A DNA stretch of 36,900 nt from an uncultured Collinsella sp. (GCA_937969105.1 CALBUZ010000111.1:1-36900), one strand, 5' to 3'; positions 1-7,755 are shown, counted from the stretch's first letter. Notes: a model not told the origin generated them from the sequence alone. Translations and numbers: made by a program.

Positions 1-486
1 ATCAGAAAAACCCTCGATACCGACATTCCCGCCGTCATGGCTATCTATGACGCCGCCCGCGCCTTTATGCGCGCGCATGACAACGCCACGCAGTGGCCCG
101 AGGGCACGCCTTCTGCCGATCAGCTGGCTGCCGATATCGCCGCCGGTGGCAGCTATGTGTGCGAAGTCGACGGCCGTGTGGTGGCGACGTTTGCCTTTTT
201 GCCGGGCCCGGACGAGTGCTATGACGTAATTGAGGACGGTCAATGGCGAAGCGACACTCCGTACGCCGTGCTGCACCGCGTGGCGTCCGATGGCACCGTG
301 CACGGTATCGCGGCTGCGATGTTTGCCTTTGCCAAGGAGCGCGCCGATCACCTGCGCATCGACACGCATCAGGACAACCTGCCCATGCAGGGTGCAATCA
401 CCAAGGCCGGGTTTAAGCGTGCCGGTATCGTGTACGTGTCGGACGGCACACTGCGTGTTGCGTTTGACTGGCTGCGCGAGGCATAA
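1..486 (+). CDS. GNAT-family N-acetyltransferase (5' end cut by window edge)
   Basis: The reading frame is open from base 1, encoding IRKTLDTDIPAVMAIYDAAR, and ends at TAA 484-486. The start codon therefore lies just outside the window. The text follows the GNAT layout: an N-terminal helix typical of enzymes that begin MIRKA..D, a central strand with GSYVCEVDGRVVATFAF, and the late motif DTHQDNLPMQGAITKAGF, where the acceptor-side helix of many small-molecule acetyltransferases sits. Members transfer acetyl from acetyl-CoA to an amine. The substrate cannot be read from the sequence. The canonical acetyl-CoA pyrophosphate loop (Q/RxxGxG/A) is not obvious; HGIAAAMFAFAKERAD occupies that place. 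About 160 residues are visible, which is near full length for the family. A strong hairpin follows the stop codon. Confidence 0.85.
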   Translation: MRKTLDTDIPAVMAIYDAARAFMRAHDNATQWPEGTPSADQLAADIAAGGSYVCEVDGRVVATFAFLPGPDECYDVIEDGQWRSDTPYAVLHRVASDGTVHGIAAAMFAFAKERADHLRIDTHQDNLPMQGAITKAGFKRAGIVYVSDGTLRVAFDWLREA

Positions 487-513
487 GATCGAGGGCGCGC
501 ATCAACAATTCGC

Positions 514-553
514 GCGAACGAAAATGGCCTCGGGTGGGGCCATTTTCGTTCGC
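514..553 (+). terminator. Hairpin terminator after the GNAT gene
   Basis: A 16-bp perfect stem (514-529 with 538-553) encloses an 8-base loop. The 3' arm carries CATTTTCGTT. It lies 28 bases after the GNAT stop codon and is the natural transcription end for that gene. The U-run is inside the arm rather than after it, so efficiency is uncertain. Confidence 0.7.
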
Positions 554-740
554 TGCACTGTTTTGCAAGCCGGCTTTCGCAAGGCGCGAACCTACGAAAA
601 TCGCCGCGCGGCAACGCGGGGCGATGAGCTCGGTCGGGGGATAGGGCCCGCTTCGCCCGCCGGCCCGTAAATTGTATCATCCAGTGTGGAGCGTGAACGC
701 CCGTTGCCGCGTGCGATGGGCTTGTAATAAGAGGAGAGCC
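554..740. other. Leader/intergenic region before the TetM-like GTPase, with a GNRA-capped hairpin
   Basis: No gene is apparent here. At 600-625 the sequence can fold into a 10-bp stem with one G-G mismatch, closed by a GCAA tetraloop (607-618 is CGCG-GCAA-CGCG). A possible -10 hexamer TATCAT sits at 675-680, but no good -35 was found. The SD GAGGAGAG for the next gene is at 731-738. Whether the hairpin is transcribed with the GTPase gene depends on the unmapped promoter. Confidence 0.35.
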
Positions 741-2744
741 ATGTCGAAGCAAGCGGTCGTTGGAATCTTGGCGCATGTCGATGCCGGCAAGACCACGTTG
801 GCCGAGGCCATGCTGTTCAGCGCGGGCCGCATTCGCAAGCGCGGCCGCGTGGACGATGGCGATTCGCATCTGGACACTAACACGATCGAGCGCGAGCGCG
901 GCATCACGATTTTCTCGTCGCAGGCCGTGCTCGACCATGGCGACACCCACGTTATGCTCGTGGACGCTCCCGGCCACGTCGATTTTTCGGCCGAGGCGGA
1001 GCGCACGCTGCGCGCGCTCGACTATGCGATTTTGGTTGTGGGTGCCAACGACGGCGTGCAGGGGCACACCGAAACCCTGTGGCGCCTGCTTGCGCGCTAT
1101 GACATTCCGACGTTCATCTTTATCAACAAAATCGATTTGGAGAATCCCGGCCGCGATGTTTTGCTGGCACAGCTTGGGCAACGTCTTTCCGAGGGCTGCC
1201 TAGACGCCAGCGAACTGCTGGCGGGCGGCGCCGTTCAGGAGGATGCTGCCGCATTGGACGAGGCGGCGCTCGAGGAGTTTCTTGATGCGGGTGAGCTTTC
1301 CGTCGCAACGCTGTCGCGCATGGTTGCCGAGCGCAAATTGTTTCCCTGCTTTGCGGGCTCGGCGCTCAAGGACCAAGGCGTGGACGAGCTGCTGGATGGC
1401 ATATGTGCGCTGATGCGCGAGCGAACATGGCCCCAGGAGTTCGCCGCGCGTGTCTACCGTGTGAGTCGTGGAGACCGTGGCGAGCGTCTTGCCTGGGTCA
1501 AGGTGACGGGCGGTGTACTGCGTGCAAAGCAAGTTGTCGAGGGATACTCTGGCGCCTCCACTTGGGAGCAGAAGATCGACCAGGCGCGCATCTATAACGG
1601 CGAGAAATACGAGCTTGTCCAAGAAGTTGCTGCTGGCGGTATTTGTGCCGTGACGGGTCTTGCGCACGTTCGCCCAGGGGACGCCCTGGGCGCGGAGCCC
1701 GCGGGCGATGCGCCTGTCATTGCGCCGGTCCTCACCTATACGGTGCTTCCGGGCGAACATGATGTCCATACGGTGTTCAAAGCATTGACTGAGTTAGCGG
1801 ACGAAGATCCCATGCTCGGCGTAAGCTGGAATACGCATCTTGAGCAGATTCATTTGCAGTTGATGGGCGCCGTGCAACTCGAGGTCGTGCAGCGGGTGCT
1901 GGCAGATCGCTTTGGCCTTTCGGTTGAGTTTGAGCCCGGCGGCATTCTCTATAAGGAGACTGTTTCGCAGCCGGTCGAGGGCGTGGGCCGCTTTGAGCCA
2001 CTGCGCCACTATGCCGAGGTACATCTGCGCTTGGAGCCGTTGCCAGCGGGTTCGGGCGTGCAGTTTGGCACCGTGATCTCGACCGACGAGCTCGATCTTA
2101 ACTGGCAGCGTTTGGCACTCACCAACGCTATGGAGCGCGATCACCTGGGCGTGCTGACCGGCTCGCCCATCACCGATGTGCGCATTACACTCACGGGCGG
2201 CCGTGCGCATGCCAAGCACACCGAGGGCGGCGATTTTCGCCAGGCCACGTACCGCGCGATTCGTCAGGGTTTGATGCAGGCGCGTGAGGCCGGCGCGGCG
2301 GTGCTGTTGGAGCCGTGGTATCGCTTTGAGCTCGAGGTGCCGGGGGAGTGCGTAGGCCGGGCGCTCTCGGATGCCACGCGCATGGGTGCCGAGTACGAGC
2401 CACCGGCGATGGCGGGAGACCGGGCGAAGCTTGTGGGCCGCGTACCGGCATCTGAGGTGCAGGATTACGCACTGGAGGTAGCCGCCTACACGAGCGGTCG
2501 CGGGCATCTGTACCTGGAGTTCGCCGGCTATGCGGCTTGCCATGATGCCGAGCGCGTCATCGAGGCGGCCGCCTATGAGCCCGAGGCCGATCTGCCCAAC
2601 ACGCCCGACTCGGTCTTTTGCTCTCACGGCGCCGGCTACACGGTCAAATGGTACGACGTACCCGCCGCAGCTCACGTAAAGGTCGATCCCGCCACCTTCC
2701 GCTCCTGGCGAGCGGCGGATGCCGAGTTTTTCGGCCATAGGTGA
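741..2744 (+). CDS. TetM/EF-G-like translational GTPase
   Basis: A 667-residue GTPase of the EF-G/TetM ribosome-binding family. G motifs are complete: AHVDAGKT at 11-18, RGIT at 53-56, DAPGH at 75-79, NKID at 129-132 and a GSALK-type G5. An EF-G-like domain IV/V follows (HTEGGDFRQATYRAIRQG, then a LLEPWYRFELEVP segment). The C-terminus carries DSVFCSHGAGYTVKW near 623-637, a segment I associate with chromosomal TetM-like proteins of unknown role rather than with acquired tet(M)/tet(O). The ATG at 741 is chosen because GAGGAGAG precedes it; an upstream in-frame ATG at 672 lacks an SD. The protein should bind the ribosome and hydrolyse GTP. Tetracycline protection is possible but unsupported, because base composition matches the neighbours and no mobile element is present. 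Which ribosomal state it acts on is unknown. Confidence 0.88.
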   Translation: MSKQAVVGILAHVDAGKTTLAEAMLFSAGRIRKRGRVDDGDSHLDTNTIERERGITIFSSQAVLDHGDTHVMLVDAPGHVDFSAEAERTLRALDYAILVVGANDGVQGHTETLWRLLARYDIPTFIFINKIDLENPGRDVLLAQLGQRLSEGCLDASELLAGGAVQEDAAALDEAALEEFLDAGELSVATLSRMVAERKLFPCFAGSALKDQGVDELLDGICALMRERTWPQEFAARVYRVSRGDRGERLAWVKVTGGVLRAKQVVEGYSGASTWEQKIDQARIYNGEKYELVQEVAAGGICAVTGLAHVRPGDALGAEPAGDAPVIAPVLTYTVLPGEHDVHTVFKALTELADEDPMLGVSWNTHLEQIHLQLMGAVQLEVVQRVLADRFGLSVEFEPGGILYKETVSQPVEGVGRFEPLRHYAEVHLRLEPLPAGSGVQFGTVISTDELDLNWQRLALTNAMERDHLGVLTGSPITDVRITLTGGRAHAKHTEGGDFRQATYRAIRQGLMQAREAGAAVLLEPWYRFELEVPGECVGRALSDATRMGAEYEPPAMAGDRAKLVGRVPASEVQDYALEVAAYTSGRGHLYLEFAGYAACHDAERVIEAAAYEPEADLPNTPDSVFCSHGAGYTVKWYDVPAAAHVKVDPATFRSWRAADAEFFGHR

Positions 2745-2775
2745 TAGAAGGTCAGACTCTTTGCCGCATTAAATT

Positions 2776-2803
2776 GGTATAACTCGGTATAAGTTGGTAT
2801 AAC
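2776..2803. repeat. Three GGTATAA direct repeats at exact 10-bp spacing
   Basis: GGTATAA begins at 2776, 2786 and 2796, so three copies lie on the same face of the helix. An inverted half, GTTACC, follows at 2805. The block ends 35 bases before the ATPase start. TTGGTA (2775-2780) and TATAAC (2798-2803) are separated by 17 bases and could be a weak promoter, which would place the repeats across the promoter, as in an operator. Confidence 0.6.
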
Positions 2804-2837
2804 TGTTACCAGGGTTTACCGATCCGAGGAGGCCGAC

Positions 2838-3956
2838 ATGAATCCAAATCCCTTTAAGCCAACGGCAGGCAAGCGGCCTCCGATGCTCATCGGTCGAGAG
2901 TCGGTCATCGAAGATTTTGAGGAAGGACTCGACAACGGCGCCGGAGCGCCGGGTAGGCTCATGCTCATTACGGGAAACCGCGGCTGCGGCAAAACGGTTC
3001 TCCTGCGGGAGCTGCAACGTCTAGCCAGCGAGCGCGGATGGGCGGTTGTCTCCGATTCCGCTTCGCTTGGCTTATGCGACCGCTTGGCCGACGCGCTTCG
3101 CTCGAATAAACCCGTTGTGACGTCAATGGAGTTTGGTCCGTCGTTTGGCCGGATGTCGGTCGAGGCGGCGCGAGCAAAGGGCGAGACGTTGCGAGGACTG
3201 GTCAACGAGCGCCTCAAGAGGCTCGGCCCAGGCAAGGGCATACTGTTTGCGATTGACGAGGCACAATCGGCGTCTATCGAGGAGCTGGCGGCTCTTGCCG
3301 TTCTTTATCAGCAGGTGCTCGGAGACCAGGATGCCACGGGCTTGCCCGATAGCGACCAGCGCGGTCTTGCGCTGGTGTTCGCTGGATTGCCCAGTATGGT
3401 TGATGACTTGCTCGAAGAGCCGAGCGTGACGTTTTTGCGGCGTGCCCAGCAGCGTACGCTGGGGGCGATATCTTTGCCCAAGGTGCGCGATTCGTATATC
3501 CAGACGGTCAAAGACGCTGGTCTTTACGTTGACGCGGAGACGGCGGACCTTGCGGCACGCAAGAGCATGGGGCATCCCTATATGGTTCAGCTGGTGGGAT
3601 ATTACATGTGGCGGGCTGCTGTCCGGCATGGCTCTCAGGTCATTGAAGTGTGCGATGTCGAGGCTGGCTACGCCGATGCCGTCTCCGAGTTCTACGAAGC
3701 GGTTGACGCGCCTCTGTATTACGGGCTGCGCAGTCCACAGCGCCTCTTTATCGAGGCCATGGCTGCTGACGAGGGCAAGCCGACGCGCATGGCGGATATC
3801 ATTGAGCGCTGCGATCGCACTCAGAGCTGGGCGAGTAAATATCGTGCAAGCCTGATTCGCGAGCGTGTCATCGAGGCTGCCGGATACGGCCTCGTCCGGT
3901 TTACCGTGCCCATGCTGGGCGCGTACATTAGCGATCGCATTTTATGGCACGAGTAG
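2838..3956 (+). CDS. AAA-type P-loop ATPase with predicted C-terminal winged helix (paralogue 1)
   Basis: A 372-residue ATPase of the ORC/Cdc6-like or STAND-related AAA class. The Walker A motif GNRGCGKT is at 46-53 and the Walker B motif ILFAIDEAQ around 135-143. A sensor-like FAGLP is at 181-185, followed by FLRRAQQ at 199-205 with possible arginine-finger residues, and QLVGY at 251-255. The last 70 residues (FIEAMAADEGKPTRMADIIERC...SKYRASLIRERVIEAAGYGLVRF) look like a winged helix. The start is supported by CGAGGAGGCCGAC before the ATG. The gene ends 10 bases before the next start, suggesting co-transcription with the UvrA-like gene. The same architecture recurs in the gene at 6503-7603. 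Proteins of this type are often annotated only as ATP-binding; the biological role is not known. Confidence 0.85.
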   Translation: MNPNPFKPTAGKRPPMLIGRESVIEDFEEGLDNGAGAPGRLMLITGNRGCGKTVLLRELQRLASERGWAVVSDSASLGLCDRLADALRSNKPVVTSMEFGPSFGRMSVEAARAKGETLRGLVNERLKRLGPGKGILFAIDEAQSASIEELAALAVLYQQVLGDQDATGLPDSDQRGLALVFAGLPSMVDDLLEEPSVTFLRRAQQRTLGAISLPKVRDSYIQTVKDAGLYVDAETADLAARKSMGHPYMVQLVGYYMWRAAVRHGSQVIEVCDVEAGYADAVSEFYEAVDAPLYYGLRSPQRLFIEAMAADEGKPTRMADIIERCDRTQSWASKYRASLIRERVIEAAGYGLVRFTVPMLGAYISDRILWHE

Positions 3957-3966
3957 GGTGATAAAG

Positions 3967-6462
3967 GTGACAGAACAGAAGATGAGCCCGCAGGCTATCG
4001 AAGTGCGTGGAGCGCGTGTACACAACCTCAAGGACATCGATATCGATATTCCGCTGGGAAAGCTCGTGGGTATTGCCGGCGTGTCGGGTTCGGGCAAGAG
4101 CTCGCTGGCGCTGGGGGTTCTTTATGCCGAGGGCTCGCGCCGCTATCTGGAGGCGCTCAGCACCTATACCCGCCGTCGTCTGACGCAGGCCGAACATGCC
4201 CAGGTGGATGAGGTCTTGCACGTGCCGGCGGCGCTCGCGCTGCACCAGCGTCCGAGCGTGCCGGGCGTGCGCTCGACCTTTGGTACCATGACCGAGCTCA
4301 ACAACAGCCTGCGTCTGCTCTTTAGCCGTTGCGCCCATCACGTGTGCCCGCATTGCGGGGCGCGTGTGGAACCGAGCCTTAACGTAGCTGCGGGCCTGTC
4401 GCTCACGTGTCCGACATGCGGCCGCGAGTTCTACGCGCCGAGTGCCGAGGATTTGGCTTTCAATAGCGGCGGCGCATGCCCCACCTGTGGCGGCACCGGT
4501 GTCATGCGCGAGGTGGACGAGGCGAGCCTGGTGCCCGACGAGTCAAAGACCATCAACGAGGGCGCAGTCCTTCCCTGGGGCACGCTCATGTGGGATCTGA
4601 TGAAGCAGGTGGCAGGCGAGATGGGCGTGCGTACCGACGTGCCGTTTAACCAGCTCACGCCTCAAGAGCGCGACATCGTGTTTCATGGTCCAGCGGTTAA
4701 GAAGCACATTCTCTACGTTCCCAAAAACGGTGAGGGCGCCACGCCGCTCGACTTCACCTATTACAACGCCGTCTATACCGTCGAGAATGCACTCGCTAAG
4801 GTTAAGGACGATAAGGGGCTCAAACGCGTTGCACGCTTTTTGCGCGAGGGGCCATGCCGCGACTGTGGTGGCACGCGTCTTTCCGAGGCTGCGCGCCAGC
4901 CCCAAGTGCGCGGTATCAATCTGGCGCAGGCCGCGGCCATGACGCTGGGCGAGGCGATTGAGTGGGTGCGCGGGGTGCCTGCATCCTTGCCGCCCGAGAT
5001 GCGGCCCATGGCGACGGATATCTGCGATTCGTTTTTGAGCGCGGCCCGTCGTCTGGTCGACCTGGGTCTCGATTACCTTTCACTCGACCGCGCCGGTGCC
5101 ACGCTCTCCACGGGTGAGCGCCAGCGCGTGCAGCTTGCCCGCGTGGTGCGCAACCGGTCGACGGGCGTGCTTTATGTGCTGGACGAGCCTTCGATCGGCT
5201 TGCATCCAGCCAATGTCGACGGCTTGGTGGGCGTGATGCGCGATCTGGTTGATGACGGCAACACCGTGGTTGTTGTCGACCACGACACGCGCGTACTGGC
5301 GGAAGCCGACTATCTGGTCGAGATGGGCCCCGTTGCCGGAGCAGGCGGCGGCAATGTGATCGCCGCTGGTACGGTAGACGAGGTCGAACAATCGCAAGGC
5401 AGCCGCATCGCCCCGTTTTTGCGCGCAGAGTCCAAGCGCTTGCGTCCGCAGGTGACTGACGAGGAAATGTTCGACCAGGGCCACATCCGCATGGCGACCG
5501 ATGCCATCCATACCGTCAAACCGCTCGAAGTCGATATCCCGCGCGGCCGCTTGGTCGCGGTGACGGGTGTTTCTGGTTCGGGTAAGACGACGCTCGTGCT
5601 CGAGACGCTCATCCCGGCGCTTAAGGCGCAGGCAGCTGGCGAGCGCTTGCCACGCCATGTGCGCTGGGTCGATGCCGAGGGTATTGCCCGCGCCAACCTG
5701 ATTGACGCTACGCCCATCGGCGCCAACGTGCGCTCGACGGTAGCGACTTATGCCGACATCCATGATGAGTTGCGTCGCGCCTTCGCCCGTACGCCCGAGG
5801 CCAAGGCAGTCGGCTACAAGGCAGGCGCCTTTAGCTACAACACCGGCGCCTTGCGTTGCCCTACGTGCGATGGCACGGGCTCGATATCGCTCGACGTGCA
5901 GTTTTTGCCCGACGTCGAGATCGTCTGCCCGGCATGCCGTGGTTCGCGCTACGCCGAGGCCGCCTCGCATATCCATCGCGAGGGCAAGGATGGGAGTCTG
6001 CTTACGCTGCCGCAGCTCATGGACATGAGTGTGGACGAGGCCATCGACGCCACGGTGGGACTCAAGAAGGTTCAGACGCGCTTGCAGACCTTGCACGACC
6101 TGGGCTTGGGCTATCTCACGCTCGGTGAGCCCACGCCGGCGCTCTCGGGCGGCGAGGCACAACGCCTTAAGCTCGCGAGCGAGATGGGCCGTGTGCAGGA
6201 TGATGCCGTATTCGTATTCGACGAGCCCACGATCGGCCTGCATCCGCTCGATGTTCAGGTGTTGCTGAGTGTGTTTGACGGCCTCGTCGCCAAGGGCGCC
6301 ACGGTTATCGTGATCGAACACGATCTCGACCTTATCCGCAATGCCGATTACGTGATCGACATGGGCCCGGGCGGTGGCGATGCGGGCGGGCAAATCGTCT
6401 GCGCCGGTACGCCAGGCGACATCGCGGCTTGCTCCAAGAGCATTACCGGTCGCTACCTATAG
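3967..6462 (+). CDS. UvrA-like ABC ATPase (short, class-II-like UvrA paralogue)
   Basis: Two ABC cassettes of the UvrA type. Cassette 1 has Walker A GVSGSGKS (38-45 counted from GTG 3967), signature LSTGERQRVQLARV, and Walker B/D-loop VLDEPSIGLHP. Cassette 2 has GVSGSGKTTL, LSGGEAQRLKLA and VFDEPTIGLHP. Zinc-type CxxC pairs are visible (CPHCG, CPTCG, CPTCGGTG, CRDCGGT, CPTCDGTG, CPACRGS). At 831 residues it is about 110 shorter than housekeeping UvrA (about 940). The stretch between RSTFGTMTELNNSLRLLF and the zinc module is compressed, so the UvrB-binding domain appears to be missing. Such paralogues have been linked to DNA-damage tolerance or drug self-resistance. Start choice: GTG 3967 has a weak AGTAGGG upstream; ATG 3982 has the better AAGGTGA but with 11-base spacing. 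Either is possible. Confidence 0.88.
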   Translation: MTEQKMSPQAIEVRGARVHNLKDIDIDIPLGKLVGIAGVSGSGKSSLALGVLYAEGSRRYLEALSTYTRRRLTQAEHAQVDEVLHVPAALALHQRPSVPGVRSTFGTMTELNNSLRLLFSRCAHHVCPHCGARVEPSLNVAAGLSLTCPTCGREFYAPSAEDLAFNSGGACPTCGGTGVMREVDEASLVPDESKTINEGAVLPWGTLMWDLMKQVAGEMGVRTDVPFNQLTPQERDIVFHGPAVKKHILYVPKNGEGATPLDFTYYNAVYTVENALAKVKDDKGLKRVARFLREGPCRDCGGTRLSEAARQPQVRGINLAQAAAMTLGEAIEWVRGVPASLPPEMRPMATDICDSFLSAARRLVDLGLDYLSLDRAGATLSTGERQRVQLARVVRNRSTGVLYVLDEPSIGLHPANVDGLVGVMRDLVDDGNTVVVVDHDTRVLAEADYLVEMGPVAGAGGGNVIAAGTVDEVEQSQGSRIAPFLRAESKRLRPQVTDEEMFDQGHIRMATDAIHTVKPLEVDIPRGRLVAVTGVSGSGKTTLVLETLIPALKAQAAGERLPRHVRWVDAEGIARANLIDATPIGANVRSTVATYADIHDELRRAFARTPEAKAVGYKAGAFSYNTGALRCPTCDGTGSISLDVQFLPDVEIVCPACRGSRYAEAASHIHREGKDGSLLTLPQLMDMSVDEAIDATVGLKKVQTRLQTLHDLGLGYLTLGEPTPALSGGEAQRLKLASEMGRVQDDAVFVFDEPTIGLHPLDVQVLLSVFDGLVAKGATVIVIEHDLDLIRNADYVIDMGPGGGDAGGQIVCAGTPGDIAACSKSITGRYL

Positions 6463-6463
6463 G

Positions 6464-6498
6464 CAATGTGACAAAGGGACTGCCTCTTTGTCACATTG
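6464..6498. repeat. Palindrome AATGTGACAAAG, copy 1
   Basis: A perfect 13-bp inverted repeat: CAATGTGACAAAG at 6464-6476 and its complement at 6486-6498, with a 9-base loop. It lies between the convergent ends of the UvrA-like gene and ATPase 2. A nearly identical palindrome occurs at 7721-7755, on the other side of ATPase 2. There is no T-tract on either side, so it is not a classical terminator, although it may still serve as one. Confidence 0.8.
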
Positions 6499-6502
6499 AC
6501 TT

Positions 6503-7603
6503 CTATTTCACGCATTGAGCCGCGAGATAGTCGCGGAAGAATGGCAATTCAAATGCGACGAGCCCTCGTCCTCGCTCCCCGATGATGCCGGCATCTATCA
6601 TTCGGCGTCGGTAGCGGGAGACCTGCTGCGGCGAACGCTTAAGGCGCTCGACAAGGTCAGCGGTGGTGGATTCTTCCTCGTCATCGAGCATGGCGATGAG
6701 GAATCTCTTGTCCTCTGCAGTGAGTTCCCGATAGGTTGCCGCGAGGATTCGATCGTCCATCTCGTCGCGCGCGATTTTGATTCCCAGGTCAAAGTCGCGT
6801 GACGAGATTTCCTTCGAATCGCTTGTGAGATCCCAGGCACGGTAGCCTACGAGCTGCAATAGGAAGGGAAAACCGGAGATCGAGCGAACGGCTCTATCGA
6901 TTCCCTCAGCATCTGCCAGGCGATCGTTTTCCTGGATTGTGCGAATCAAGGCCTCGCGCACGTCATAGTCGGCAATGCGACCCAGATGATATTGTTGGGC
7001 GCGGCGAAGGAACGAGACCGTCTTATGGTTCAGCAACGACGAGACGTTGTTGGGAAGTCCCGCCATGAGCAGCGCGACGCGTTTCCCATCGGTCACAAAG
7101 TGCTGATACGTCGCTGCGAGCTGAATCATCTCGTCGAGTGTCGGGTCCACCTCGTCAACCGTGACGAGCAGACCGGTGTCCGCCTCGTTGAGCTGGTCGA
7201 TGATGTCGCTCATGCGATAACGCCAGGTTGAGGCATCGTGAACGCGATTGATCTCGATGCTGCCGAGCGGTGCAATTCCGAGACCGGTGACTTCGAAGTT
7301 GTTAGACGAGTCGATAAGATGGCCGGCAGCGCGTTTCGCCCCAAACTCGATTTCCTCAAGCATTCCCGGGAGCGCGGTCGTCTTTACGGCTATCCAGCCG
7401 TGGGATTCCGCCCTTGTCGCGAGCGACGACATGAGAGCGGTTTTACCGGTTCCACGCGCGCCTGAGAAGATCGAGGTCAATTCTGGGCGCCTGCGCTGGC
7501 TCAAGAAGGCACGGTCCAAATCCCGAATAATCTGCTGTCTGCCAGCGAGATGGGCAGGAACCTCACCAAAACTGGGGGTAAACGGGTTTTCGAGATATTT
7601 CAC
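6503..7603 (-). CDS. AAA-type P-loop ATPase with predicted C-terminal winged helix (paralogue 2)
   Basis: A 366-residue ATPase built like the one at 2838-3956. Walker A GARGTGKT is at 48-55, Walker B LLVTVDEVD at 145-153, AGLP at 181-184, SFLRRAQQ at 197-204 and QLVGY at 250-254. The shared motifs have almost the same spacing. The C-terminal TAEDKRFLIAMLDDEEESTTADLVERLKRSPQQVSRYRRRMIDAGII is a convincing winged helix with recognition-helix-like SPQQVSRYRRRM. The start is GTG at 7603, preceded by AAAGGAG with optimal spacing. The gene faces the UvrA-like gene tail to tail and is bracketed by two near-identical palindromes. Overall identity to paralogue 1 outside the motifs looks low, so they are distant paralogues rather than a recent duplication. 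Function is unknown; ATP-dependent DNA or protein remodelling is an inference. Confidence 0.85.
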   Translation of the reverse strand: MKYLENPFTPSFGEVPAHLAGRQQIIRDLDRAFLSQRRRPELTSIFSGARGTGKTALMSSLATRAESHGWIAVKTTALPGMLEEIEFGAKRAAGHLIDSSNNFEVTGLGIAPLGSIEINRVHDASTWRYRMSDIIDQLNEADTGLLVTVDEVDPTLDEMIQLAATYQHFVTDGKRVALLMAGLPNNVSSLLNHKTVSFLRRAQQYHLGRIADYDVREALIRTIQENDRLADAEGIDRAVRSISGFPFLLQLVGYRAWDLTSDSKEISSRDFDLGIKIARDEMDDRILAATYRELTAEDKRFLIAMLDDEEESTTADLVERLKRSPQQVSRYRRRMIDAGIIGERGRGLVAFELPFFRDYLAAQCVK

Positions 7604-7625
7604 AAGGCTCTCCTTTCACACCGCC

Positions 7626-7663
7626 GTTTAACTTCATTTTACTTTAGTTAATTCTGATTAAAA
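7626..7663 (-). repeat. AT-rich direct repeats with 10-bp period upstream of ATPase 2
   Basis: Read on the minus strand, TTTTAATC, AATTAACT, AGTAAAAT and AGTTAAAC begin exactly 10 bases apart (plus positions 7656-7663, 7646-7653, 7636-7643 and 7626-7633). The rough consensus is AGTTAAAC. They end about 22 bases before the GTG start, which mirrors the spacing upstream of the other ATPase. The units are degenerate and AT-rich, so chance periodicity is possible. Confidence 0.45.
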
Positions 7664-7720
7664 GTGAGGGCTCTTTATCTAGAGCATCAATTAGGCGTGT
7701 GTGCCATCGGCGTGGCGCTT

Positions 7721-7755
7721 GAATGTGACAAAGGGATAGTTCCTTTGTCACATTC
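7721..7755. repeat. Palindrome AATGTGACAAAGG, copy 2, overlapping the trmL stop
   Basis: A 14-bp perfect inverted repeat (7721-7734 with 7742-7755) with a 7-base loop. It shares AATGTGACAAAG and GGGA with the palindrome at 6464-6498. The right arm supplies the last codons and the TGA stop of trmL (minus strand), so the element reaches into the reading frame. Confidence 0.8.

Noticed and set aside
741..2744. Acquired tetracycline resistance gene
   Set aside because: Family resemblance to TetM is clear, but there is no mobile element, composition matches the neighbours, and the C-terminus has the motif I associate with chromosomal homologues, so resistance is not claimed.
5080..6393. 437-residue open frame on the minus strand
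   Set aside because: Lies antisense to the UvrA-like gene; histidine- and arginine-rich shadow of GC-rich coding DNA without a family motif.
6464..6498. CRP/FNR-type site (TGTGA...TCACA)
   Set aside because: The half sites are separated by far more than the usual 6 bases and the arms pair over 13 bp between convergent gene ends; a repeat or hairpin fits better.
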